A DNA stretch of 64,000 nucleotides from Rhizobium sophoriradicis (GTDB lineage Bacteria > Pseudomonadota > Alphaproteobacteria > Rhizobiales > Rhizobiaceae), in assembly GCF_003939025.1 (NCBI RefSeq), contig NZ_RQIH01000024.1, positions 1 to 64,000 on the forward strand, in the 5' to 3' direction. The position numbers and the translations under genes were made by a program. Positions 35,795 through 43,835 of the stretch are shown here, piece by piece (position 1 is the stretch's first letter; each line of letters begins with the position of its first letter). The notes under the pieces are model-generated. The model did no database searches. It was not told the DNA's origin and saw only the letters and a program-made list of their open reading frames with translations.

Positions 35795-36898
35795 TCACTC
35801 CGCTGCTGTCGAGAAGGTGCGGCCGGATATGCCGGAATAGATCCCGCACATGGCCTGCGCCTGCGCCGCGAGGTTGAAGCGGGCAGATTGCCGGCGCGCC
35901 GCCAGGCCGAGCGCGACACGCTGTTGCGGATCCTCGGCAAGATTGTTGAAGGCGTCGGCGAAAGCGTTCGGATGCCGCGGATCCGCAAACAGGGCAGCAC
36001 CTTTCCATATCTCGCGATAGGTGGGGATATCGGAGAGCACCAAAGCCGCGCCCGCCCTTGCCGCTTCCAGGGCCGCGAGCCCGAAGGGCTCGTAGAGGGA
36101 GGGTGACGCCACGACGGCCGCCTGCCGCATCAGGATCTTCGTCCGCTCATGGGAAAGCTCGCCTTGATGGTCGGCGTGGCGGAACGGCTGGTATTGATCA
36201 TTGGGACCACCGTTGGCACCCACCGCCAGCACCCGCCAGCGTGTCAAGGCTGCGGCCGCATCCAGCGCGGCGCCGTTTTTTCCCTCATCCCACCAGCGGC
36301 CGGCAGCGACAACGAAGTTCCGTTTGGGCTCATCGGAAGCAACGAGCGCGCTCGAATTATAAACAACGTGAAGGTTCTGGATCGGTCCATAGGCCGCTTC
36401 CATCGCCTCCGCCTGGCTGCGACTCGGCGCAATTACAGCGTCTGCGCGGGCGAAGCCTGCCTGGTTCAGCCGATATTGCCATTGCCAGTTCCGCGGCACC
36501 TCGGTGCCGCGTACGGCGGCGAACCAGGTCACCACACAGGAATGGCACACCACAATTACCGGCAGCTCCGTTTGCAGGTCCGCGGCCTGCGACGGCAGAT
36601 TGAGATGCAGAAGATCGGCCTTTTCGCGACGGGCGAGATCGGCGATGAGGCGCGGCACTTCGGCAACAGACTTTTCGTCCTGCACCATCCAATCGAGCGG
36701 AGCGTCCAGCCAGACGAGTTTCCCAAGCCGCCTAGCCTCGGCAATCTTGTCCTCCGCGGGCATGGGACCAAAACCGGCGAAGACGATTTCAATGTGCTTC
36801 GCCTTCAGGGCTGCCGCCAAATCCATGGCGTAACGCCACACGCCACCGATGGCATCAAGCGTCATCATCACACGGCTGTGCCCGTTCTGTCCGGTCAT
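35795..36898 (-). CDS. Family 4 glycosyltransferase (GT-B)
   Basis: 367 residues. The start MTLDAIGGVWRYAMDLAAAL has the glycine-rich acceptor loop of GT4 enzymes; the donor half is FVVAAGRWWDEGKNGAALDAAAAL and AAVVASPSLYEPFGLAALEAARAGAALVLSD, with the EPFGLAALE two-Glu motif. It overlaps the upstream fusion gene by ATGA. It is the fourth consecutive glycosyltransferase of this cluster, and the only one of family 4. Expected cytoplasmic. Confidence 0.92.
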   Translation of the reverse strand: MTGQNGHSRVMMTLDAIGGVWRYAMDLAAALKAKHIEIVFAGFGPMPAEDKIAEARRLGKLVWLDAPLDWMVQDEKSVAEVPRLIADLARREKADLLHLNLPSQAADLQTELPVIVVCHSCVVTWFAAVRGTEVPRNWQWQYRLNQAGFARADAVIAPSRSQAEAMEAAYGPIQNLHVVYNSSALVASDEPKRNFVVAAGRWWDEGKNGAALDAAAALTRWRVLAVGANGGPNDQYQPFRHADHQGELSHERTKILMRQAAVVASPSLYEPFGLAALEAARAGAALVLSDIPTYREIWKGAALFADPRHPNAFADAFNNLAEDPQQRVALGLAARRQSARFNLAAQAQAMCGIYSGISGRTFSTAAE

Positions 36899-38937
36899 GC
36901 CGACGCCTTCCGCTTTTCACTGCGGATGCGCCGACCGCCGAAACGATTGGCGATCAGCCATTCAGCAAGGTGTCGCAGACCGTCTCGCCATCCGACGCCC
37001 GCTTTCCAGCCGATCTCGGTTTCAAGTTTTCCGGTATTGGCAACGAAATAGAACTGATCGCCGGCCCGCCACGGGCCGAAATTCGTTTCAACAGAATATC
37101 CCGTAAGCTCTTCGATCTCGCGTAGCACCGCGAGGACGCTGACCGCATTGGACGGGCCTCCTCCGAGGTTGAAGGCATTGCCGGCGAGCCGATCGATATT
37201 GGCGAGCAGCAGGCGGTAGGCGGCCACCGCATCATCCACATGCAGGATGTCCCGCACCTGCTTGCCGCTGCCGTAGACCGAAATGGCTTCGCCGCCAAGC
37301 GCACGGATGAGGAAATGCGCCACCCAGCCTTGGTCCTCGGTGCCGAATTGACGCGGCCCATAGATGCAGCTCATGCGCAGGACGGCAGCCGGTATGCCGT
37401 AGGACTTCGCATAGTCGAGGATATATTGGTCGGCGACACCCTTAGAGCACCCGTAGGGTGTGCAGAAATCAAGCGGCCGATTCTCGGCAATGCCTTGCGC
37501 CCGCACGATCTCATCTTCGGGGACATAGCGATCATCAAGCTCGACCATCCGCAGATCGTCCAGAGCACCATAAACCTTGTTGGTGCTTGCGAAGATGACC
37601 GGCGCCCGCCGGCCTGCCTTGCGGACGGATTCCAGCACGTTGAGCGTACCGCGGGCATTGGTTTCGAAATCTTGCAGCGGATCGGCGAGGCTGGTGGTCA
37701 CGGCTGTCTGCGCGGCATAGTGGAAGACGGCTTTGGCATCCTTGAAGGCTGCTTCGATCCCCACCAGGTCGCGAACATCGGCAAGAACCGGATGCACCCG
37801 TGCTCCATGCCGTTCGATCAGCCATGAGAGGTTCTGATCGACGCCCGAACGTCCCAGATTGTCGAGAATAATGACGTCTTCACCGTCGTTCAACAGACTG
37901 TCGGCGAGATTGGACCCGACGAATCCGCTGCCGCCGGTCACGACAACAGGCGCGGCATCGGAGGCGAGATGGGGCGCAGCGAGCGCCGCAACCTCCTCCA
38001 GCCTGTTGATGCCTCCCTCCATCAGAAGGCGGGCAAGCAGCTTCGGCCTATTGTCGTGGGTGACTGCGCCGAGATGATAGTGCCGCGGATCGAACCACAG
38101 ACCTTCCTGAACCGGCACATCCGGCGGCACATCGCCCCATGAATACCAATAGATGCGGTCGGCCCGGACGTTGAGCGCCTTGATGAAGCGCCGTGCCTGT
38201 TCGATCTCGTCATTGCGCCAGGTCGAATAGCCGGTTTCGGTAATCCATATTTCGGCTTCGGCATTATAGCGATCGATGATCCCGCGCATCTCGCCGAGAT
38301 GCATGTCCCAACCGCCCCACGTTGCTTCCTCACTGTCCCAGGTCCCGGGGAAACCGTGGAAGCCGACGGCATCGACGACACCGAGCACGCCGCGCGTGCC
38401 CATCAGGTTGAGCCAATAGGGATCGAAGGGGCACGGGCCGCCGAGCACCGGTTTGTAGCCTCGCTGCTTGGCCCAATAGGCGGCACCGCCGACCATCTCG
38501 CAGAAGAGCAGAAAATCGCTGTCCTGGCGCCAATCCCAATCGAGCAGATTGTTCGGTTCGTTCCAGAGCTCGATGTGGCGGAAATAGCCGCCGTAGCGCG
38601 TCAGGATATGATCGACGAAGTCGGCGTAGGATTTGAGATCGAGCGGCGCGCCTGAAGACTTCCCCGTCCTGGAAAGGCATGGCGGCGTGTAGTGGATGCA
38701 GGGCAGAAGATCGATTTCGCTGCCGACGCGTGGAATGAACCAGTCGAACCATTCCTGCCCGCCCGGCGCCAGATATTCGGCCCAGGATAGATGTGTCCTG
38801 AGATAACTCGCGCCGCTCGCCAGTATATCCGGCAGTAGGGTCTCGGTCCGCTCATGTTCTCCCGGTCGGAACCATTCGACGAATCCGAAGCGCCGAGTCT
38901 CCCGCTGGCTGGATGCTCGAGAGCCGGCCTTGTTCAT
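36895..38937 (-). CDS. Fusion: clan-A glycoside-hydrolase-like domain plus NAD-dependent nucleotide-sugar epimerase/dehydratase
   Basis: 680 residues in one uninterrupted frame. Residues about 15-310 resemble a (beta/alpha)8 clan GH-A hydrolase: IELWNEPN holds the acid/base Glu127 after Asn126, and IWITETGYS holds the nucleophile candidate Glu234. Residues 330-665 are an extended SDR: TGGSGFVGSNLADSL (334-348), a FASTNKVYGAL serine-type segment, Tyr495-x3-Lys499 in PYGCSKG, and YGPRQFGTEDQGWVAHFLIRAL. No signal peptide, so both halves should act in the cytoplasm, odd for a hydrolase. Flanked by ATGA overlaps. Possible roles are making and trimming a glycoside, or channelling a nucleotide sugar. 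Confidence 0.85.
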   Translation of the reverse strand: MNKAGSRASSQRETRRFGFVEWFRPGEHERTETLLPDILASGASYLRTHLSWAEYLAPGGQEWFDWFIPRVGSEIDLLPCIHYTPPCLSRTGKSSGAPLDLKSYADFVDHILTRYGGYFRHIELWNEPNNLLDWDWRQDSDFLLFCEMVGGAAYWAKQRGYKPVLGGPCPFDPYWLNLMGTRGVLGVVDAVGFHGFPGTWDSEEATWGGWDMHLGEMRGIIDRYNAEAEIWITETGYSTWRNDEIEQARRFIKALNVRADRIYWYSWGDVPPDVPVQEGLWFDPRHYHLGAVTHDNRPKLLARLLMEGGINRLEEVAALAAPHLASDAAPVVVTGGSGFVGSNLADSLLNDGEDVIILDNLGRSGVDQNLSWLIERHGARVHPVLADVRDLVGIEAAFKDAKAVFHYAAQTAVTTSLADPLQDFETNARGTLNVLESVRKAGRRAPVIFASTNKVYGALDDLRMVELDDRYVPEDEIVRAQGIAENRPLDFCTPYGCSKGVADQYILDYAKSYGIPAAVLRMSCIYGPRQFGTEDQGWVAHFLIRALGGEAISVYGSGKQVRDILHVDDAVAAYRLLLANIDRLAGNAFNLGGGPSNAVSVLAVLREIEELTGYSVETNFGPWRAGDQFYFVANTGKLETEIGWKAGVGWRDGLRHLAEWLIANRFGGRRIRSEKRKASA

Positions 38938-40037
38938 GAAACCAGCCCCCGTTCTTCAAGTTGCCGCTTCATCTCGGCGCCACGGTCGATCGCTCCTGTC
39001 TGCCGGACCCAGTCGACGAAAGGAGCGAGCGAATTTTCGAGATGGTATTTGGGCTCGAAGCCGAGCAGTTCACGTGCCTTGGAGATATCGGCAAAGCAAT
39101 TGCGTATGTCGCCGGAACGCGCCTTGTTCATGATATCGGGGGCGATCTCCGGCACGCCCATCGCGTCGGCAAGAAGCATTGCGACGTCGGCGATCGAATA
39201 GGCCAGGCCGCTGCCGATATTGATCACGTGGCCCGACGCCGCGGGCTTCTCCAGAGCCAGCCGGAAGGCCCTCGCCACGTCGCGCACATGGACGAAATCG
39301 CGCCGCTGCTTGCCATCCTCGAAGATCATCGGCGGCTGCCGGTTGGCGAGGCGCGAGCCGAAATTTGCGAGCACGCCGGTATAGGGGTTGGAAAGGGCTT
39401 GGCCGGCGCCGAAAACGTTGAAAAGTCGCAGCGCGACGGCATCCAGGCCATAGGCTTCGCCGAAGATCAAGACCTGCTTTTCCTGGGCATATTTTGTCAA
39501 GGCGTAGATCGAAGCCAGGTCGACCGGCTTCTCCTCGTCGGTGGCGACGGGCGTCAACGGCTCGTCATCCGGGCCGAGCGGATCCCATTGGCCACGCTTG
39601 ATATGGTGGCTTCGCCGCCTGACATAGCCGAGCCGTCTGCCGTCCCCGGTCAGATAAAGCCCTTCTCCATAAACGCTCATGGAGGAAGCGACGACGATCT
39701 TTCGGACAGGCATGCCGATCATGGCTTCGAGCAGCACCGCCGTTCCGAGGTCGTTGCAGCTGACGTAGCGGGCAATTTCATACATTGATTGTCCGACGCC
39801 GACTTCGGCGGCAAGATGAATGACGCCATCGACATTCGCGAGCGCCGCGCGCACCGCGTCCTTGTCCCTGACGTCGCCGCGAATGACCTCGGCACCCTCC
39901 GGCACGACAAGCTCGGCGTCGGCATGCACTTGGTCGATCAAGGCATCGAGGACGCGCACCTCATAGCCGCTTTGCAGAAGTTCTTCAGCAACATGGCGGC
40001 CGATGAAGCCGCACCCTCCTGTTATCAAGATCGTCAT
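38934..40037 (-). CDS. NAD-dependent nucleotide-sugar epimerase/dehydratase
   Basis: 367 residues, extended SDR. TGGCGFIGRHVAEELL is the NAD motif, HLAAEVGVGQSMYEI the substrate loop, ASSMSVYGEG the serine segment, and Tyr-x3-Lys is in IYALTKYAQEKQ. RLFNVFGAGQALSNPYTGVLANF and DFVHVRDVARAF are C-terminal landmarks. The GVGQSMYEI loop recalls dTDP-L-rhamnose 4-epimerase-like enzymes; the substrate is not certain. First large gene of the leftward operon; ATGA overlap with the fusion gene. Confidence 0.88.
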   Translation of the reverse strand: MTILITGGCGFIGRHVAEELLQSGYEVRVLDALIDQVHADAELVVPEGAEVIRGDVRDKDAVRAALANVDGVIHLAAEVGVGQSMYEIARYVSCNDLGTAVLLEAMIGMPVRKIVVASSMSVYGEGLYLTGDGRRLGYVRRRSHHIKRGQWDPLGPDDEPLTPVATDEEKPVDLASIYALTKYAQEKQVLIFGEAYGLDAVALRLFNVFGAGQALSNPYTGVLANFGSRLANRQPPMIFEDGKQRRDFVHVRDVARAFRLALEKPAASGHVINIGSGLAYSIADVAMLLADAMGVPEIAPDIMNKARSGDIRNCFADISKARELLGFEPKYHLENSLAPFVDWVRQTGAIDRGAEMKRQLEERGLVS

Positions 40038-40162
40038 TATTGGATCCGTCCGGTTGAAGAAATTGCTTCGGAGATAGCGGCCGAACCGAGCGTGGATAGA
40101 AAAGTTCCTGCATCAATGACATCTTTATTGACTTCATCATCTTTGACTTCTTTGACCTCCAC
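40037..40162 (-). CDS. Possible 41-residue leader or small protein coupled to the epimerase
   Basis: A GTG at 40162 opens a frame rich in E, V, K and D (VEVKEVKDDEVNKDV) that continues as DAGTFLSTLGSAAISEAISSTGRIQ. It ends in a TAA that shares its last A with the ATG of the epimerase (TAATG). Every junction but one in this operon is a similar overlap, which favours translation here. The ribosome site is weak (GAAGAG), and the same bases read as three TTGAC-TC direct repeats on the other strand, so a regulatory role is the alternative. Confidence 0.3.
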   Translation of the reverse strand: MEVKEVKDDEVNKDVIDAGTFLSTLGSAAISEAISSTGRIQ

Positions 40163-40218
40163 CGGGAACTCTTCGCGGGCCTCACGGGTTCGATGGACGC
40201 CAGCTTGGAGGACATCCC

Positions 40219-41205
40219 ATGAACATTGCGGCGAGGCCCGCGGGCGAGCTGATGCGGGCGGCGATCGTGACCGGTCCCGGTCATGTTTCGGTCGAGACTC
40301 GTGCCCTGCCGGAACCGGGGCCGGGCCAGGTCAGGGTGAGACTGGAAGGCTGCGGCGTCTGCGCTTCGAACCTCACGCCCTGGGCCGGGCCGGAGTGGAT
40401 GACTTTTCCGACGGAGGCGGGCGGTCTCGGGCACGAGGGCTGGGGTGTCGTGGACGCCATAGGCGACGGCGTCACTGACCTGCAAAAGGGAGACCGGGTC
40501 GCGGCGCTATCCTACCATGCCTACGCCACGCACGACCTCGCGGATGCCTCGATGGTTGCCGTGCTGCCAAGGGAATTGGATGGTCAGCCGTTTCCGGGGG
40601 AGCCGCTCGGATGCGCCATGAACATCTTCGGCCGCAGCGGTATCAAAAGCGGCCAGACCGTCGCCATCATCGGCGTTGGTTTTATTGGCGCCCTCCTGAC
40701 ACGGCTCGCCGCGGCAGCGGGAGCAAGGGTGATCGCCATCTCTCGGCGGTCCTACTCGCTCGAGGTCGCAAAGCGGATGGGCGCTGCCGAGGTCATCCCG
40801 ATGGACGATCACTGGCGCATCATCGAGGACGTCAGGACGCTGACGGACGGATGTTTCTGCGACTGCGTCATCGAAGCAGTAGGCAAACAATGGCCGCTCG
40901 ACCTGGCGGCCGAGCTTGCCAAGGAGCGGGGCCGGCTTGTGATCGCCGGCTATCACCAGGACGGCCCTCGCCAGGTGAACATGCAGCTCTGGAACTGGCG
41001 CGGGCTCGATGTCATCAATGCTCACGAGCGTGATCCCGCCGTCTATATGAGGGGCATTCGCGAGGCGATAGAAGCGGTGCGCCAGGGCCGGATCGACCCC
41101 CAGCCGCTTTATACGCACATCTATCCCCTGGAGCGGCTGGACGAAGCACTGAATACCACACGCGACCGGCCTGACGGTTTCCTGAAAGCCTTGGTGCAAT
41201 ATTGA
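40219..41205 (+). CDS. Zinc-type medium-chain dehydrogenase/reductase
   Basis: 328 residues. The catalytic-zinc ligand regions GCGVCASN and GLGHEGWG, the NAD-binding IIGVGFIGALLTRLAAAAGA and late substrate loop are those of the MDR superfamily; the structural zinc four-Cys loop is absent, as in sorbitol/threonine-like or bacterial sugar dehydrogenases that have lost it. Start ATG 40219 follows GGAGGA. Divergent from the leftward glycan operon and coupled to a Gfo/Idh enzyme. It likely oxidises or reduces a sugar or polyol hydroxyl for the same pathway. Confidence 0.88.
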   Translation: MNIAARPAGELMRAAIVTGPGHVSVETRALPEPGPGQVRVRLEGCGVCASNLTPWAGPEWMTFPTEAGGLGHEGWGVVDAIGDGVTDLQKGDRVAALSYHAYATHDLADASMVAVLPRELDGQPFPGEPLGCAMNIFGRSGIKSGQTVAIIGVGFIGALLTRLAAAAGARVIAISRRSYSLEVAKRMGAAEVIPMDDHWRIIEDVRTLTDGCFCDCVIEAVGKQWPLDLAAELAKERGRLVIAGYHQDGPRQVNMQLWNWRGLDVINAHERDPAVYMRGIREAIEAVRQGRIDPQPLYTHIYPLERLDEALNTTRDRPDGFLKALVQY

Positions 41206-42239
41206 TGGATAAGCTGGTTTCGGCACAGACGGCGACCGCCCTCAAACAGGTGAAGCTCGGTTTTCTCGGCGTCGGTTGGATCGGCCGGCAGCGCATGAAA
41301 GCGGTGCTCGACAGTGGCTTTGCAGAGGCCGTCGCCATTGCCGACCCGTCGACCGAGATGATGCGCGAGGCCTGTGCCCTTGCACCCGATGCCGTGATCG
41401 CCGCCGATCTGGAGGAGCTGCTCGATCAGCAGCTCGACGGCATAGTCATTGCCACGCCGAGCGCCAGCCATGCCGCGCAGTCCATCCGCGCGCTCGAGGC
41501 CGGGGTTGCCGTCTTTTGCCAGAAGCCGCTCGGGCGAACGGCATCGGAAGTCAGGGCTGTCGTCGATGCCTCCAGGGCGGCGAACAGATTGCTTGGGGTC
41601 GACCTTTCCTATCGCCATACGGAAGGCATGCGGCAGATCCGTGAGCTCATCCGCTCCGGTGCACTTGGAAAGGTATTCGCGGCGGACCTGACTTTCCATA
41701 ACGCCTATGGTCCCGACAAGGCCTGGTTCTACGACAAGACACTGTCCGGCGGCGGCTGCCTTATCGATCTCGGGGTTCATCTGATCGACCTCGTCTTATG
41801 GTGTCTCGATTTCCCATCCGTCGCGACCGTCACGAGCGAGTTGAGAGCCGGCGGAAACCGCCTCGGGGAAAGCCGCACCGTCGAGGACTTTGCCGCGGCG
41901 ACTCTCACACTCTCCGGCGGTCAAGTGGTGCGCGTGACTTCGTCGTGGCGACTTCAGGCCGGCTGCGACGCCGTGATCGGCGCCGATTTCTTCGGAACGG
42001 AAGGAGGCGCCTCATTCAGAAATGTCGACGGATCGTTCTATGACTTCACCGCTGCAAAGCTATCCGGCACGTCCCGCCAAAGCCTGGCCGAGCCGCCAGA
42101 GGAATGGGGCGGACGAGCCGCCGTCGATTGGATGAGGAGACTAGCCCGAGGTCAACGCCACGATCCTGCCGCTCAAGAGTTCGTCGCGGTCGCGGAGGTC
42201 ATCGACCGCATCTACCAGCAGGCGGATACGATCTCATGA
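41205..42239 (+). CDS. Gfo/Idh/MocA-family oxidoreductase
   Basis: 344 residues from ATG 41205, which shares one base with the stop of the dehydrogenase (TGATG). N-terminal GFLGVGWIGRQRMKAVLDSGF is the NAD(P) motif; FCQKPLGRTASEVRAVVDA holds the family lysine (QKP instead of the usual EKP). GGGCLIDLGVHLIDLVLWCLDF carries the His of the active site. Together with the MDR enzyme it forms a two-step redox module for a sugar. Its 3' end overlaps a convergent small gene by six bases. Confidence 0.9.
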   Translation: MDKLVSAQTATALKQVKLGFLGVGWIGRQRMKAVLDSGFAEAVAIADPSTEMMREACALAPDAVIAADLEELLDQQLDGIVIATPSASHAAQSIRALEAGVAVFCQKPLGRTASEVRAVVDASRAANRLLGVDLSYRHTEGMRQIRELIRSGALGKVFAADLTFHNAYGPDKAWFYDKTLSGGGCLIDLGVHLIDLVLWCLDFPSVATVTSELRAGGNRLGESRTVEDFAAATLTLSGGQVVRVTSSWRLQAGCDAVIGADFFGTEGGASFRNVDGSFYDFTAAKLSGTSRQSLAEPPEEWGGRAAVDWMRRLARGQRHDPAAQEFVAVAEVIDRIYQQADTIS

Positions 42240-42404
42240 ACCAGTAATAAGGCCGTAGAAGACGATCGTCGCATAGAGGATGAATGCGACCACGCCGACC
42301 GTGCCGACCAGGATGAGTGCAATTCTGCCAGCATTGAGCCTGGTGCGTTTGCCTGCCGAAGAAGATGATGGTCGCTGAACAGGATCTTTATCCCCGTCGC
42401 TCAT
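42234..42404 (-). CDS. Small single-pass membrane protein, 56 residues
   Basis: Starts MSDGDKDPVQ, with a Ser- and Arg-rich arm (RPSSSSAGKRTRLN), then one membrane helix (IALILVGTVGVVAFILYATIVFYGLI), ending two residues later. It starts with an ATGA overlap on the upstream small gene and its tail overlaps the convergent Gfo/Idh gene by six bases. Positive charges before the helix predict the N-terminus inside. No family recognised. Confidence 0.7.
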   Translation of the reverse strand: MSDGDKDPVQRPSSSSAGKRTRLNAGRIALILVGTVGVVAFILYATIVFYGLITGS

Positions 42405-42598
42405 CGTGCCTGCTCCGTAGCCGGCGTGGGTGATTTCTCATCGGGTTCACCCGGATGTGTCGTCAGCACGAAAGCCAGAGCAACCAGACAAGCGATGAGA
42501 AAGATAGTGATGACGAATATCATCATTCGCCATGGCGGCCTTTCATCGTCGAAGCCTGAGCCCGAGGCGGAAGGACCGACTTTCCTCACCTCGGTCAC
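42401..42598 (-). CDS. Small single-pass membrane protein, 65 residues
   Basis: A polar N-terminal arm (VRKVGPSASGSGFDDERPPW) is followed by one membrane helix (MMIFVITIFLIACLVALAFVL) and a polar Pro/Glu-rich tail. It overlaps both neighbours by ATGA, so three small genes are translated as a set. Similar plan to the next gene. Possibly a small membrane partner of a stress or envelope complex; unknown. Confidence 0.7.
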   Translation of the reverse strand: MTEVRKVGPSASGSGFDDERPPWRMMIFVITIFLIACLVALAFVLTTHPGEPDEKSPTPATEQAR

Positions 42599-42816
42599 GG
42601 CGCGCCCCTTTGCGGAAGATCGATCTGTTCATCGAGCTCGTCCTTGAGATTGTCGAGCCGATCGCGCAACAGCGAAGCTTTCGTGCGTTTGATTTCCTCG
42701 TCCGTCAGCTCGACCATGCGGCCGCTGTCGTCGGGAATACCCGGGCCGCTTCCGGCAATGGTTTCGTTTCTCGGTCTGTCGTTCGCGCCGGTCGATATCT
42801 TCGCTCGTTTGTCCAT
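42595..42816 (-). CDS. Small soluble charged protein, 73 residues
   Basis: Start ATG 42816 has GGAGG at the ideal distance; an ATG four codons earlier sits inside that ribosome site and is rejected. Residues 35-70 form a predicted amphipathic coiled-coil helix (LTDEEIKRTKASLLRDRLDNLKDELDEQI). First gene of the three-gene small operon. Family not recognised. Confidence 0.72.
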   Translation of the reverse strand: MDKRAKISTGANDRPRNETIAGSGPGIPDDSGRMVELTDEEIKRTKASLLRDRLDNLKDELDEQIDLPQRGAP

Positions 42817-43018
42817 GACATCCTCCAATCAGCATCCGGGGCCTTCTGGAGACGCGGCACGCGTCTCATGGTCCAAACGACACGGAGATAGCGAAGTTCC
42901 GGGCTAATCGGGCGGGCATGACAAACACCTCTCACGTCAAGGCCGCCGCCTTCAGCGACAGGCCGGAACATTGAACCGCTCCAGGTGTTGCTTTGCGTAT
43001 CAAACACAGGAATCGACG

Positions 43019-43825
43019 ATGACCGTGCGAACAGCCGGAAAGGGCAGAGACAATGATGTGCTGATCAAGGCAAAGGCGGTCCCGCAGCTCATCGATCCCG
43101 CCGCCGAGCCGTTCGTCACCGAAGTCGTTGAGGAGCTCGTCAAATCCCGCATTCCTTTTCTCGTCGCCGGCACCTACGCCGTCTGCGCCTACACCGGCAT
43201 CTCCCGCCAGACGAAGGATTTCGACATATTTTGCAAGGCCGGCGACTATGCGCGCATCTTGGGCCACTTCAAATCGAAGGGCTATACGGTCGAAGTCGAA
43301 GACGAACGCTGGCTCGGGAAAGTGCTGAAGGGCCACCACTTCTTCGACGTCATCTTTGCTTCATCCAACGGAACCATGCCGGTCGGCGACGACTGGTTCG
43401 AGGATGCGCGAAAGGTCGAAATGTGCGGTCACACGGTTAGGATCGTCAGCCCGACCGAGCTGGTCTGGTCGAAATGCTTTGTCCAGCTGCGACATCGCTA
43501 TGATGGTGCCGATGTCGCGCATGTCATCTTGAAGGCACATGATGCCATCGATTGGCGCAAGCTGCTCGCCTATCTCGAAGTCCATTGGGAGGTGCTTCTC
43601 ATCCACATTCTGAACTTCCGATGGATTTACCCGACCGAGCGGGACAAGATTCCCCGGTGGCTGCTGGAGGAGCTTCTGGACCGGCTGAAGGCACAGCAGG
43701 AATTGCCACTGCCGCAAATGAAAATATGCCGCGGACGGATGTATTCCCGCGTCGATTTCGAGATCGACGTGAAGGAATGGGGTTTTGCCGATGTCGGTGG
43801 CGAAGGTGAACTCAGAGGCGATTAG
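43019..43825 (+). CDS. Nucleotidyltransferase-like protein
   Basis: 268 residues from ATG 43019. PFLVAGTYAVCAYTGISRQTKDFDIFCK matches the minimal nucleotidyltransferase (Pol-beta) pattern: a Gly-Thr/Ser turn, then Asp-x-Asp in KDFDIF as metal ligands. VIFASSNG and VEMCGHTVRIVSPTELVWSKCFVQ follow as in the MenAT/AbiEii-like or DUF6036-type relatives. It is followed after ten bases by a metallophosphoesterase gene. Role unknown; the two may add and remove a nucleotide or phosphate on the same target. Confidence 0.7.
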   Translation: MTVRTAGKGRDNDVLIKAKAVPQLIDPAAEPFVTEVVEELVKSRIPFLVAGTYAVCAYTGISRQTKDFDIFCKAGDYARILGHFKSKGYTVEVEDERWLGKVLKGHHFFDVIFASSNGTMPVGDDWFEDARKVEMCGHTVRIVSPTELVWSKCFVQLRHRYDGADVAHVILKAHDAIDWRKLLAYLEVHWEVLLIHILNFRWIYPTERDKIPRWLLEELLDRLKAQQELPLPQMKICRGRMYSRVDFEIDVKEWGFADVGGEGELRGD

Positions 43826-43835
43826 GAGAAATGCG

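Noticed and set aside
34683-35840. Rightward 385-codon frame
   Set aside because: Antisense to the third CgeB-like gene; high-GC codon bias makes such long shadows common.
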